Shown here piece by piece: positions 8,991 to 18,806 of a stretch of DNA of 64,000 nt. Location: positions 901,701 to 965,700 of the forward strand of contig NZ_JALHQD010000001.1 of assembly GCF_022842145.1 (NCBI RefSeq). The letters run 5' to 3'. A program made the position numbers and the translations under genes. The notes beneath the pieces are model-generated. The model was not told where the DNA came from and did not search any database. It was given only the letters and a program-made list of their open reading frames with translations. Source of the stretch: Tabrizicola sp. (lineage in GTDB: Bacteria > Pseudomonadota > Alphaproteobacteria > Rhodobacterales > Rhodobacteraceae). How positions within the stretch are numbered: position 1 is the stretch's first letter; every line of letters begins with the position of its first letter.

Positions 8991-11882
8991 ATGAAAGACT
9001 TCATCATCCCCGACCGCGACTTCGGCACCCCTGCCTCGAAGTCCAAGACGATGGTCACGCTGACGATCGACGGCTTTGACGTGACCGTGCCGGAAGGCAC
9101 CAGCATCATGCGCGCGGCGGCCGAGATCGGGATTTCCGTCCCGAAGCTGTGCGCCAGCGACAACATGGAGGCTTTCGGGTCCTGCCGGTTGTGCCTGGTC
9201 GAGATCGAGGGCCGGAACGGCACCCCGGCGTCCTGCACCACTCCCGTAGCACCCGGCCTGAAGGTCAAGACCCAGACCGGCAAGCTGAAGGACCTGCGCC
9301 GCGGGGTGATGGAGCTTTACATCTCGGACCACCCGCTGGACTGCCTTACCTGTGCCGCCAACGGCGACTGCGAGTTGCAGGACATGGCCGGGGCCGTCGG
9401 CCTGCGTGATGTGCGGTATGAGGCAGCGCCGAAAGGCGAATTCGCCAACCACTTCACGGTGAAGAACACCAGCGGCGAGGCCAACCCGCAGTGGCTGCCG
9501 AAGGACAACTCGAACCCCTACTTTGCCTATGACCCGGCGAAATGCATCGTCTGCTCGCGCTGCGTCCGGGCATGCGAGGAAGTGCAGGGCACCTTCGCGC
9601 TGACCATCGAGGGCCGGGGCTTTGACAGCCGCGTGTCGTTCGGCGCCAAGACCGATGACGCGCTGGCCTCGGATTGCGTCTCCTGTGGCGCCTGCGTGCA
9701 GGCCTGCCCGACCGCGACGCTGACCGAAAAGTCGGTCATCGACATCGGCACGCCCGACCGCAGCATCATCACCACCTGCGCCTATTGCGGCGTGGGTTGC
9801 AGCTTCAAGGCCGAGATGCGGGGCGACGAGCTTGTCCGCATGACCCCCTACAAGCACGGCAAGGCCAACCGGGGCCACTCCTGCGTCAAGGGCCGCTTCG
9901 CCTATGGCTACGCCACGCACCAGGACCGCATCCTGAAGCCGATGATCCGCGACAGCATCGACCAGCCCTGGCAGGAAGTGTCCTGGGCTGAGGCGATGGA
10001 ATTTGCCGCCGCCAAGATGAAGGGCATCCAGGCGAAGTATGGCCGCAACTCGGTGGGCGTGATCACCTCCAGCCGCTGCACGAACGAGGAGACCTACCTT
10101 GTTCAGAAGCTGACCCGCGCGGTGTTCATGAACAACAACACCGACACCTGCGCCCGCGTCTGCCATTCGCCCACCGGCTATGGGTTGGGCCAGACCTTTG
10201 GCACCAGCGCCGGGACGCAGGACTTCGACTCCGTCGAGGAATCGGACGTGATCATGGTGATCGGTGCGAACCCTTCGGCCGCGCACCCGGTGTTCGCCAG
10301 CCGGATGAAGAAGCGGCTGCGCGCAGGTGCGAAGCTGATCGTCGTCGACCCGCGCCGGACGGAAACCGTGGAAGGCCCGCATTACAAGGCGGCGCATCAC
10401 CTTGCGCTGACGCCGGGGACCAACGTGGCCGTCGTCTCGGCCATCGCCCACGTGATCGTCACCGAAAAGCTGTACGACGAAGAGTTCATCCGCACCCGCT
10501 GCGACTGGGATGAATTCCAGGACTATGCCGAGTTCATCTCGACCCCGAACCACTCGCCCGAGGCGACGGAAATCCTGACCGGTGTCCCGGCAGAGGAGCT
10601 TCGCAAGGCGGCGCGGCTGTATGCCGGCGGCGGCAACGGGGCGATCTACTACGGGCTGGGCGTGACCGAACATTCGCAGGGGTCAACCACCGTGATCGGT
10701 ATCGCCAACCTGGCCATGCTGACCGGCAACATCGGTCGCAAGGGCGTGGGCGTGAACCCGCTGCGCGGTCAGAACAACGTGCAGGGCTCTTGCGACATGG
10801 GCTCCTTCCCGCACGAACTGCCGGGCTACCGCCATGTGAAGAACCCCGAGGTTCGCGCGATCTACGAGGCGGCCTGGGGCGTGACCATCGACCCGGAACC
10901 CGGCCTGCGCATCCCGAACATGCTGGACGCCGCGGTGGAAGGCACGTTCAAGGGCTTGTACTGCCAGGGTGAGGACATCCTGCAATCCGACCCCGACACC
11001 CACCACGTCGCGGCGGGTCTGGCGGCGATGGAATGCGTGATCGTCCACGACCTGTTCCTGAACGAAACCGCGAACTACGCGCATGTTTTCTTCCCCGGCT
11101 CGTCCTTCCTGGAAAAGGACGGCACCTTCACCAACGCCGAGCGTCGGATCAACATGGTCCGCAAGGTGATGGCGCCGAAGCAGGGCTATGCCGACTGGGA
11201 AGTGACCCAACTCTTCGCCAATGCGATGGGGGCGGGCTGGAACTACACCCACCCGAGCCAGATCATGGAAGAGATCGCCATGACGACGCCGTCGTTTGCC
11301 GGGGTCAACTACGAGAAGCTGGAGACGATGGGCTCGGTCCAGTGGCCCTGCAACGAGAAGGCGCCCGAGGGCACGCCGCTGATGCACATCGACGGGTTTG
11401 TCCGCGGCAAGGGCAAGTTCATCCGGACTGAATACGTGGCGACGGACGAAAAGACCGGCCCGCGCTTCCCGCTGCTGCTGACCACGGGGCGTATCCTGTC
11501 GCAGTACAACGTGGGCGCGCAGACCCGGCGGACGGCGAACGTGGTCTGGCATGACGAGGACGTGCTGGAGATCCACCCGCACGACGCCGAGAACCGGGGC
11601 GTCCACGAGGGCGACTTCGTGCGCCTGGCCTCGCGGTCGGGGGAAACCACGCTGCGGGCGACGATCACCGACAAGGTGTCGCCGGGGGTTGTGTATACGA
11701 CCTTCCACCACCCGGACACGCAGGCCAACGTCATCACCACCGACTTCAGTGACTGGGCGACCAACTGCCCGGAATACAAGGTGACGGCGGTTCAGGTGTC
11801 TCCGTCCAACGGCCCGTCCGAGTGGCAAGAGGAATACGCAGCACAGGCGGCGCTGTCGCGGCGGATTCTGGCAGCGGAATGA
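8991..11882 (+). CDS. fdsA: NAD-dependent formate dehydrogenase alpha (catalytic molybdenum) subunit
   Basis: 963 aa; N-terminal 2Fe-2S domain, 4Fe-4S motifs (CIVCSRCVRACEE, CVSCGACVQACP), CAYCGVGC, catalytic Cys in NTDTCARVCHSPTGYGLGQTFG (Cys, not Sec). Confidence 0.97.
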   Translation: MKDFIIPDRDFGTPASKSKTMVTLTIDGFDVTVPEGTSIMRAAAEIGISVPKLCASDNMEAFGSCRLCLVEIEGRNGTPASCTTPVAPGLKVKTQTGKLKDLRRGVMELYISDHPLDCLTCAANGDCELQDMAGAVGLRDVRYEAAPKGEFANHFTVKNTSGEANPQWLPKDNSNPYFAYDPAKCIVCSRCVRACEEVQGTFALTIEGRGFDSRVSFGAKTDDALASDCVSCGACVQACPTATLTEKSVIDIGTPDRSIITTCAYCGVGCSFKAEMRGDELVRMTPYKHGKANRGHSCVKGRFAYGYATHQDRILKPMIRDSIDQPWQEVSWAEAMEFAAAKMKGIQAKYGRNSVGVITSSRCTNEETYLVQKLTRAVFMNNNTDTCARVCHSPTGYGLGQTFGTSAGTQDFDSVEESDVIMVIGANPSAAHPVFASRMKKRLRAGAKLIVVDPRRTETVEGPHYKAAHHLALTPGTNVAVVSAIAHVIVTEKLYDEEFIRTRCDWDEFQDYAEFISTPNHSPEATEILTGVPAEELRKAARLYAGGGNGAIYYGLGVTEHSQGSTTVIGIANLAMLTGNIGRKGVGVNPLRGQNNVQGSCDMGSFPHELPGYRHVKNPEVRAIYEAAWGVTIDPEPGLRIPNMLDAAVEGTFKGLYCQGEDILQSDPDTHHVAAGLAAMECVIVHDLFLNETANYAHVFFPGSSFLEKDGTFTNAERRINMVRKVMAPKQGYADWEVTQLFANAMGAGWNYTHPSQIMEEIAMTTPSFAGVNYEKLETMGSVQWPCNEKAPEGTPLMHIDGFVRGKGKFIRTEYVATDEKTGPRFPLLLTTGRILSQYNVGAQTRRTANVVWHDEDVLEIHPHDAENRGVHEGDFVRLASRSGETTLRATITDKVSPGVVYTTFHHPDTQANVITTDFSDWATNCPEYKVTAVQVSPSNGPSEWQEEYAAQAALSRRILAAE

Positions 11883-12679
11883 AGGGCACGCGGGCCACTC
11901 CCCGGCTGGTCTTCGGTTCGTCGGTTGCGGCCGGGGAACGGGTCTTGCCCGAAGAAGTGGCCGTCGCGCTGTCGTTCAACGGGACGACGCAGGCGGTGAT
12001 GATGGCGACGCCGGCGGACCTGGAGGATTTCGGGGTCGGGTTTGCTGTCACGGAAGGCATCGCCTCGCCGCAGGAGATCCTGTCGGTCGAGGTGGAGCCG
12101 GTTCCGCGCGGGTTGGACGTGCAGATCTGGCTGCATCCGGAAGCCGAGGCGCGGCTGTCGTCCCGCCGCCGGACGATGTCCGGCCCGGTGGGCTGCGGGC
12201 TGTGCGGGATCGACAGCATCGAGCAGGCCTTGCGCGAGGTTCCGGTGGTCGCGCCGTCGGCCTTCCGGATGTCGCCGTCTCAGGTACTGGCGGCGGTGGC
12301 GGCCTTGCCGGGCGAACAGCGGCTCCACGACGCCACGCGGGCGGTGCATGGCGCGGCGTTCTGGAACGGGCGGGTGCAGCTGGCGCGTGAGGACGTGGGG
12401 CGGCACAACGCGCTGGACAAGCTGGTCGGCGGAATGGCCAGCCAGGGTATCGCGCCGCAGGGCGCGGTGGTGCTGACCAGCCGCGTGTCCACCGACATGG
12501 TCCAGAAAGTCGCCATGCTGGGCGCGCCGATGATCATCGCGGTCTCGGCCCCGACGGCCGAGGCGGTGGAATTGGCTGAACGGGCGGGGATCACCCTTAT
12601 CGCCCTGGCACGGGGGGACCGGTTCGAGGTCTTCTCGCATACCGATCGTTTGAAGATGGAGCAGGCCCATGTCGGCTGA
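11879..12679 (+). CDS. fdhD: Formate dehydrogenase accessory sulfurtransferase FdhD/FdsC
   Basis: GPVGCGLCGIDSIEQALREV, REDVGRHNALDKLVGG FdhD motifs; operon context. Confidence 0.95.
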   Translation: MKGTRATPRLVFGSSVAAGERVLPEEVAVALSFNGTTQAVMMATPADLEDFGVGFAVTEGIASPQEILSVEVEPVPRGLDVQIWLHPEAEARLSSRRRTMSGPVGCGLCGIDSIEQALREVPVVAPSAFRMSPSQVLAAVAALPGEQRLHDATRAVHGAAFWNGRVQLAREDVGRHNALDKLVGGMASQGIAPQGAVVLTSRVSTDMVQKVAMLGAPMIIAVSAPTAEAVELAERAGITLIALARGDRFEVFSHTDRLKMEQAHVG

Positions 12680-12899
12680 GAAGATCACGCGGATGGCGAA
12701 CCAGATCGCGCAGTTCATGGAGACGAAGCCGCACGCCGAGGGCGTGGCCCTGCTGGCGTCCCACATCAACGACTTCTGGGACCCCCGGATGCGCCGGCAG
12801 TTGTTCGAGCTGCTGGATGCGGGTGGTGCGGAGTTCCGCCCTCTGGTCCGTGATGCGGCGTCGGCGATCCGGCGGCCGGTGGTCGAACAGGCCGCCTGA
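12669..12899 (+). CDS. fdsD: Formate dehydrogenase delta subunit
   Basis: 76 aa MSAEKITRMANQIAQFMETKPHAEGVALLASHINDFWDPRMRRQLFELL; last gene of fds operon. Confidence 0.92.
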   Translation: MSAEKITRMANQIAQFMETKPHAEGVALLASHINDFWDPRMRRQLFELLDAGGAEFRPLVRDAASAIRRPVVEQAA

Positions 12900-12921
12900 C
12901 CTGTCGACGCTGGGCGGATAC

Positions 12922-12942
12922 CACTGACCTTTCTTTCAGTGG
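12922..12942. terminator. Stem-loop downstream of fdsD (CCACTGA..TCAGTGG)
   Basis: 7-bp inverted repeat just after the fdsD stop; no U-tract. Confidence 0.35.
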
Positions 12943-13004
12943 GTCCGTCTGTTCGGACGTTAACCCAGAGCCTGCACCACACCGCCAGCACTTGAGGAGT
13001 CGCA

Positions 13005-13769
13005 ATGCGCCTGGGTTTCATCGGGGCTGGGACCATGACTGCGGCGATGGTCGAGGGTCTGTGTGCGGGGGGGCAGTCTGGCTTCGAGGTGCTGCTGTCT
13101 CCGCGTGGGGCGGTGGTGGCGGCAGACCTTGCACGGCGGTTTCCCGAGGTGACGGTGGCTGCCAGCAACCAGATGGTTGTGGATGGTTGCGACCTCGTCG
13201 TTCTGGCGATCCGCCCCCAGGTGGCCGAAGAGGTGGTGCGGGACCTTGCCTTTCGGCCCGACCAGAAGGTCCTGAGCCTGATCGCTGCAACCCGGATCGA
13301 GTGGGTCCGAGACTGGATCGGGCTTGACCTGCCGATAACAAGGGCGATCCCCTTACCCTTCGTCGCCAACCGCAAGGGCGTCACGCCAATCTATCCGCCA
13401 GACCGTGAAATTGCCGGGCTTTTCGCCACCCTTGGGTCGGCGGTGGAGTGCCAGACGATCCAAGAATTCGACCTGCTGGCCGTCGGCTCGGCGCTGATGG
13501 GGAGCTACTTCGGCATTCTCGAGACGGCGCAGGACTGGCTGGTGGAGCAGGGTCTGCCCGAACCGGCCGCGCGCGCCTATCTTGCGGGACTGTTCGCCAA
13601 CCTTGGTGGCGTGGCCGAGTCCGGTGGCACGGCGTTTGCCGATCTGCGCCAGGAGTATTCGACGAAGGGCGGGTTGAACGAGCAGATATTCCGCGTCTTC
13701 GGCGAGGAGGGCGGGGCGCGTGCCCTTCAGACGGCGCTGGCCCAAGTGCTGGCGCGGGTGCGCGGTTAA
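13005..13769 (+). CDS. Pyrroline-5-carboxylate reductase-like NAD(P)-binding protein
   Basis: MRLGFIGAGTMTAAMVEGL; VLAIRPQVAEEVV; RAIPLPFVANRKGVTPIYPP. Confidence 0.82.
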   Translation: MRLGFIGAGTMTAAMVEGLCAGGQSGFEVLLSPRGAVVAADLARRFPEVTVAASNQMVVDGCDLVVLAIRPQVAEEVVRDLAFRPDQKVLSLIAATRIEWVRDWIGLDLPITRAIPLPFVANRKGVTPIYPPDREIAGLFATLGSAVECQTIQEFDLLAVGSALMGSYFGILETAQDWLVEQGLPEPAARAYLAGLFANLGGVAESGGTAFADLRQEYSTKGGLNEQIFRVFGEEGGARALQTALAQVLARVRG

Positions 13770-13869
13770 GCCGCCTTCAGTCATTGTCCGAAGGCTTTCC
13801 TGCCAGAAATCGTCCCTTTGCAGCCGTCGCGCGCGCAGATATGACGGCGCGGAAGCACCGGGGGCGACG

Positions 13870-15135
13870 ATGGACCACTTCCAGTACAAGAACGGCACCC
13901 TCTATGCCGAGGACGTCGCGATTGCCGATATCGCGGCCGAGGTTGGCACGCCGTTCTATGTCTATTCCACCGCCACCCTGACCCGGCACTACAAGCTTTT
14001 CACCGAGGCTCTGTCCCCCCTGCCCCACCTCGTCTGCTTCGCCATCAAGTCGCTGTCGAACGTCGCGGTGCTGAAGACGCTGGGCAACCTGGGTGCCGGG
14101 ATGGACGTGGTCTCGGGCGGGGAATACCTGCGTGCGAAGGCGGCGGGCGTGCCGGGCGACCGGATCGTCTTTTCCGGCGTCGGCAAGACGCGGGACGAGA
14201 TGCGGCTGGCGCTGACCGGCGGCATCCGGCAGTTCAACGTGGAATCCGAACCGGAGATGCGGGCCCTGTCCGAGGTGGCGACCTCCCTTGGTGTCACCGC
14301 CCCGATCACCATCCGCATCAACCCCGACGTCGACGCCAAGACCCACGAGAAGATCGCGACGGGGAAAAAGGAAAACAAGTTCGGCATCCCGATCGCCCGC
14401 GCGTCCGAGGTCTATGCCGAAGCCGCCCGCCTGCCCGGCCTGCAGGTCATCGGGATCGACGTCCACATCGGGTCGCAGCTGACCGAGTTGGAACCCTTCG
14501 AACAGGCCTACCTCAAGGTCGCCGACCTGACCCGCCGTCTGCGGTCCGAGGGTCACACGATCACCCGCCTTGATCTGGGCGGAGGGCTTGGCATCCCCTA
14601 CACCCGGTCGAACGAGGCCCCGCCGCTACCCACCGACTACGGCGCGCTCATCAAGCGCACGGTGGGCGATCTTGGCTGCGAAATCGAGATCGAACCCGGC
14701 CGCCTGATCAGTGGCAATGCCGGTATCCTGGTGTCGAAGGTCATCTACGTGAAGAACGGCGAGGGCCGCGACTTCCTGATCCTCGATGCCGCGATGAACG
14801 ACCTTGTCCGCCCCTCGATGTACGGCGCGCACCACGACATCGTGCCCGTCGCCGAGCCGCCCGTCGCTGCCCCGACGCAGGAGTTCGACGTGGTCGGCCC
14901 GGTCTGCGAGACCGGCGACACCTTTGCCAAGGGCCGCGACCTGCCGTTGGTGGCCGAGGGCGACCTTGTGGCCTTCCGCAGCGCGGGGGCCTACGGCGCC
15001 GTGATGGCCTCGGAATACAACACGCGGCCCCTGATCCCCGAGGTGCTGGTCAACGGGGATCACTTCGCTGTCATACGGGCACGACCAACCTTTGACGAAA
15101 TCCTCAACCGCGATACCATCCCTCCGTGGCTATAA
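13870..15135 (+). CDS. lysA: Diaminopimelate decarboxylase
   Basis: 421 aa; CFAIKSLSNVAVLKTLGNLGAGMDVVSGGE, DVHIGSQLTELEPF, EPGRLISGNAG, GPVCETGDTFAKGRDLP. Confidence 0.96.
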   Translation: MDHFQYKNGTLYAEDVAIADIAAEVGTPFYVYSTATLTRHYKLFTEALSPLPHLVCFAIKSLSNVAVLKTLGNLGAGMDVVSGGEYLRAKAAGVPGDRIVFSGVGKTRDEMRLALTGGIRQFNVESEPEMRALSEVATSLGVTAPITIRINPDVDAKTHEKIATGKKENKFGIPIARASEVYAEAARLPGLQVIGIDVHIGSQLTELEPFEQAYLKVADLTRRLRSEGHTITRLDLGGGLGIPYTRSNEAPPLPTDYGALIKRTVGDLGCEIEIEPGRLISGNAGILVSKVIYVKNGEGRDFLILDAAMNDLVRPSMYGAHHDIVPVAEPPVAAPTQEFDVVGPVCETGDTFAKGRDLPLVAEGDLVAFRSAGAYGAVMASEYNTRPLIPEVLVNGDHFAVIRARPTFDEILNRDTIPPWL

Positions 15136-15186
15136 CCGCGGCTGTGACACCCGGCGTCTCCGGTTGGCCGGTCCTTGGCAGGTGAG

Positions 15187-17784
15187 ATGACCGGACAGAC
15201 GCCCCAACCCCCGCTGAAATCGCTCGTCTGGCCGATGCGGCTGACGCTGGCGGGGCTGTGGGCGGAACGTCTGGCGCGGGCGTTCTGGCCGCTGTGGTCG
15301 CTGGCCCTGATCACCCTTGCCGCATTGGCATTCGGATTGCAGGACCTGGGGCCGCTCTTTTGGGCGCAGATCGGCGGGCTTGTCGTCGGACTGGTCGCCC
15401 TTGTCCTCTTCGCCATGGGCTTGAAGCGGTTTCGCAAGCCAACCCCGATGGACGCGCTGGACCGGCTGGACAGCACCATGCCCGGTCGCCCCATCGCGGC
15501 CTTGCGCGATACCCAGGCCATCGGGACCGCCGACCCGGCCTCGCTGGCAGTCTGGCGGGTCCACCAGGAGCGGATGGCCGCCCGTGCGGCAGGGGCGCGG
15601 CCCGTCCAGCCCGACCTGCGCCTGTCGTCCCGCGACCGCTTTTCCTTGCGCTACGTGGCGCTGACCGCCTTCGTCATGGCCGCGCTTTTCGGGTCGTTCT
15701 GGAAGGCGGGAACCGTCGCCGGCCTGACCCCCGGCGCTGCCGTCGCCATGCCCGGTGGCCCAAGCTGGGAGGCCTGGGCCCAGCCCCCGGCCTATACCGG
15801 CAAGCCGTCCCTGTACCTCAACGACATCACCGACCCCGCGCTGGAAGTCCCCACCGGCACCCGGCTGCAGATCCGGCTTTATGGCCCAGAAGGCGGGCTG
15901 ACCGTCACGCAGACTGTGGCCGACGTTCCACAACCCCCCGCGCCGGAACCCGGCACCGAAGCCACCCCCGCCGCTGCGGTCCCGAACCCCAACTCGGGCG
16001 TGCATGACCTGACGATCACCCGGTCGGGCGATCTGGCCATCGAAGGCAACGGCGGGCGCGAATGGCAGATCACCGCCACGCCCGACACCGCCCCGACCGT
16101 CGAGATCACCGGCGAGATGGTGCGCGAGGCGGACGGCCGCTTCAAACAGGACTTCAAGGCCACTGACGACTACGGCGTCGTTGCGGGCCGGGTGACGATC
16201 AGCCTCGACCTGGCCAAAGTTGACCGCCGCCACGGCCTGCTGGTCGAGCCCGAAACGGTCGAGCCGGTCACCCTGGACCTGCCGATGCCGCGCAAGGGCA
16301 AGCGGACCGACATGGCCTCGACCTTGGTCGACGACCTGTCGAAACATGTCTTCGCCAACATGCCGGTGACGATGGTCTTTGCCGTTGTCGATGCGGCAGG
16401 CAACGAAGGGACTTCGGTCCCCTACGAGGTCACCCTTCACGGCAAGCGCTTCTTCGACCCGCTGGCCGCCGCGCTGATCGAGATGCGCCGCGACATCCTG
16501 TGGAACCGGATCAACGCGCCCCGCGCCGGCGAGATCCTGAAGGCGGTGACCAACCGGCCTGAAGGCTTTGTCCGCCACGACCGCGCCTTCCTGCACCTGC
16601 GCGTGCTGATGCGCGATCTTGAGGCGAAGGAAGCCAGCCTGTCGGTCGAGGACCGCGATACCATCGCCGAAAAGCTGTGGACCATCGCGCTGATGGTCGA
16701 AGAGGGGAACCTGCAATCCGCTCTGGACCGGTTGCAGCGGGCGCAGGACCGGCTGCAGGAGGCGATCGAGAACGGCGCCTCGCCCGAGGAAATCGACCAG
16801 CTGATGAAGGAAATGCAGCAGGCGCTGGACGAATACATGCGCGAGCTGGCCGAAGAGGCGCAGCGCAATCCGGGCGACCAGCAGCAGCAAGAGATGATGC
16901 AGGGCCAGATGATGTCCGGCGACCAGCTGCAAGAGATGTTGGACAAGCTTCAGCAGCTGATGGAGGAAGGCAAGACCGCCGAGGCCGCCGAGCTGATGGA
17001 GCAGCTCCGTCAGATGATGGAGAACATGCAGGTCGTCCAGGGCCAGGGACAAGGCCAGGGCCAGGGTCAGGATGGCCCGATGGGCGAGATGGGCGAGACG
17101 CTGCGCGATCAGCAGGAACTGTCAGACGATGCTTTCCGCGACCTGCAGGGCGTCCCGCGTGACGGTGAGCAGGAAGGCCAGCAGCCGGGCCAGGAGCAAG
17201 GCCAAGAGCAGGGCGAGGGCCAGCAACCCGGGGAACAGGACGGCCAGGGCAGCGACCAGGCCGACAATCAGGGAGAGGGTCAGGGCGGCTCGCTGACCGA
17301 CCGCCAGCGTGACCTGCGCGAACGGTTGAACGAGCTGCAACAGGGCCAGTTGCCTGGCGATGGCACCGAAGCGGGAGAAGAAGGCCGCCAGAACCTCGAC
17401 CGCGCCGGCCGCGCGATGGAAGAAGCCGAAGATGCGCTGCGCGGCGGCGACCTTGACGGCGCTCTCGACCGCCAGGCCGAGGCGATGGAAGCGCTGCGCG
17501 ACGGGATGCGCGACTTTGGCGAAGCCTTGGCCGATGAACAGCGCCAGAACAGCGACGGTCAGGGCGGCGAACGTGACATGGGCTCGGCCGATCCGCAGGG
17601 CACCGATCCGCTGGGCCGGCGCCCGGGCGAAACCGCCCGCATCGGCTCGGACGAGAACATGGTGCAGAACGACCCCGATGTGCGGGCGCAGGAACTCTTG
17701 GACGAGATCCGCCGCCGCTCGGGCGAGATGGCCCGCCCGCTGGAGGAACTGGATTACCTCAAGCGCCTGTTGCAGATGTTCTAG
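15187..17784 (+). CDS. TIGR02302/DUF4175-like membrane protein with Gln/Gly/Glu-rich C-terminal region
   Basis: Long ORF immediately downstream of lysA; N-terminal TMs; QGQGQGQGQ and EQGQEQGEGQQPGEQ low-complexity tracts. Confidence 0.85.
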   Translation: MTGQTPQPPLKSLVWPMRLTLAGLWAERLARAFWPLWSLALITLAALAFGLQDLGPLFWAQIGGLVVGLVALVLFAMGLKRFRKPTPMDALDRLDSTMPGRPIAALRDTQAIGTADPASLAVWRVHQERMAARAAGARPVQPDLRLSSRDRFSLRYVALTAFVMAALFGSFWKAGTVAGLTPGAAVAMPGGPSWEAWAQPPAYTGKPSLYLNDITDPALEVPTGTRLQIRLYGPEGGLTVTQTVADVPQPPAPEPGTEATPAAAVPNPNSGVHDLTITRSGDLAIEGNGGREWQITATPDTAPTVEITGEMVREADGRFKQDFKATDDYGVVAGRVTISLDLAKVDRRHGLLVEPETVEPVTLDLPMPRKGKRTDMASTLVDDLSKHVFANMPVTMVFAVVDAAGNEGTSVPYEVTLHGKRFFDPLAAALIEMRRDILWNRINAPRAGEILKAVTNRPEGFVRHDRAFLHLRVLMRDLEAKEASLSVEDRDTIAEKLWTIALMVEEGNLQSALDRLQRAQDRLQEAIENGASPEEIDQLMKEMQQALDEYMRELAEEAQRNPGDQQQQEMMQGQMMSGDQLQEMLDKLQQLMEEGKTAEAAELMEQLRQMMENMQVVQGQGQGQGQGQDGPMGEMGETLRDQQELSDDAFRDLQGVPRDGEQEGQQPGQEQGQEQGEGQQPGEQDGQGSDQADNQGEGQGGSLTDRQRDLRERLNELQQGQLPGDGTEAGEEGRQNLDRAGRAMEEAEDALRGGDLDGALDRQAEAMEALRDGMRDFGEALADEQRQNSDGQGGERDMGSADPQGTDPLGRRPGETARIGSDENMVQNDPDVRAQELLDEIRRRSGEMARPLEELDYLKRLLQMF

Positions 17785-17850
17785 GCGCAGCGGCCCGGAA
17801 ACTCACGCTCGGTCACGCCGAACCCGCGCATTGGTCAGCAGTCAGATCTA

Positions 17851-17894
17851 AACCCTTTCACCTGGCACCAAATATCCCCGCCGGAGGCATCTCC
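17851..17894 (-). repeat. Intergenic repeat, copy 2
   Basis: Reverse complement GATGCCTCCGGCGGGGATATTTGGTGCCAGGTGAAAGGGTT. Confidence 0.8.
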
Positions 17895-18038
17895 CGAGGA
17901 CCTGTGCGTTCTCCACGCGCAGGTCCGAGACAAAAGACTTGCGCGTCAGCGCTCCTTTTGAAAACCGCCCGAACCCGGTACGCCGCTTGAGACTGCGCCC
18001 CGCTTGCGGCCCCCACCAAACCGCGCCACTCTGCTTTC

Positions 18039-18749
18039 ATGACCAAAAACCGCCTCCCCGCGCTCGACATCGCCCGCACTCTGGCGCTGGTCTGCATGGT
18101 GATCTTCCACTTCACCTTCGACCTTGCTCTCTTCGGTTTCATCGATCCGGGCACGATGTCCCAGCCGTTCTGGTACTACTTTGCCCGGATGATCGCCGGC
18201 AGTTTCCTGTTCCTGTCGGGAGTCAGCCTGTGGATGGCCCACGGCCAGGGAATTCGCTGGCCCGCCTTCTGGACCCGCTTCGCCAAGGTTGCCGCAGCCG
18301 CTGCTCTGGTCACCCTCGCCAGCATCTGGCTGGTGCCGGGTGGGCCGATCTGGTTCGGCATCCTCCACGCCATAGCCGCCGCGAGCCTTCTGGGCCTGGT
18401 CGCCCTGCGGCTGCCCTGGCAGGTCACGCTTGCCCTCGCCGCCGTGATCTTCGCCGCCGCCTGGGGGCCCCGGTTTGCGGTCTTCGACCCGATCTGGCTG
18501 GTCTGGACCGGCCTTGCCGAAAGCCGCCCGATGATGGGCGATTACGTCCCGCTCGTCCCCTGGGCTGCGCCCGCCCTGGCCGGGATCGCCGCCGCAAAGG
18601 CGCTCCGCCTTGACCAGTGGCGTGGCACCCGGCCCTCGCCCCTTCTGCACCGCCTGACCTTTCCCGGCCGCCATTCGCTGATCATCTACCTTGTCCACCA
18701 GCCGATCCTGATCGGCCTTTTCAACGTCTATCTCTGGGCCAACTCCTGA
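18039..18749 (+). CDS. DUF1624/heparan-alpha-glucosaminide acetyltransferase-like membrane protein
   Basis: MTKNRLPALDIARTLALVCMVIFHFTFDLALFGFI ... FPGRHSLIIYLVHQPILIGLF. Confidence 0.82.
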   Translation: MTKNRLPALDIARTLALVCMVIFHFTFDLALFGFIDPGTMSQPFWYYFARMIAGSFLFLSGVSLWMAHGQGIRWPAFWTRFAKVAAAAALVTLASIWLVPGGPIWFGILHAIAAASLLGLVALRLPWQVTLALAAVIFAAAWGPRFAVFDPIWLVWTGLAESRPMMGDYVPLVPWAAPALAGIAAAKALRLDQWRGTRPSPLLHRLTFPGRHSLIIYLVHQPILIGLFNVYLWANS

Positions 18750-18806
18750 CGCTTCCCCTCGCCTCCGCTTTCCGCTAATCCGGGCGCGACGTTTGGAGGC
18801 CTGCCG

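Noticed and set aside
10145-10175. Selenocysteine at the FdsA active site
   Set aside because: Codon at the catalytic position is TGC (Cys) and no in-frame TGA
8790-10673. 627-aa minus-strand ORF opposite fdsA
   Set aside because: Antisense shadow of a confidently identified gene
15130-17052. 640-aa minus-strand ORF opposite the TIGR02302-like gene
   Set aside because: Low-complexity antisense shadow
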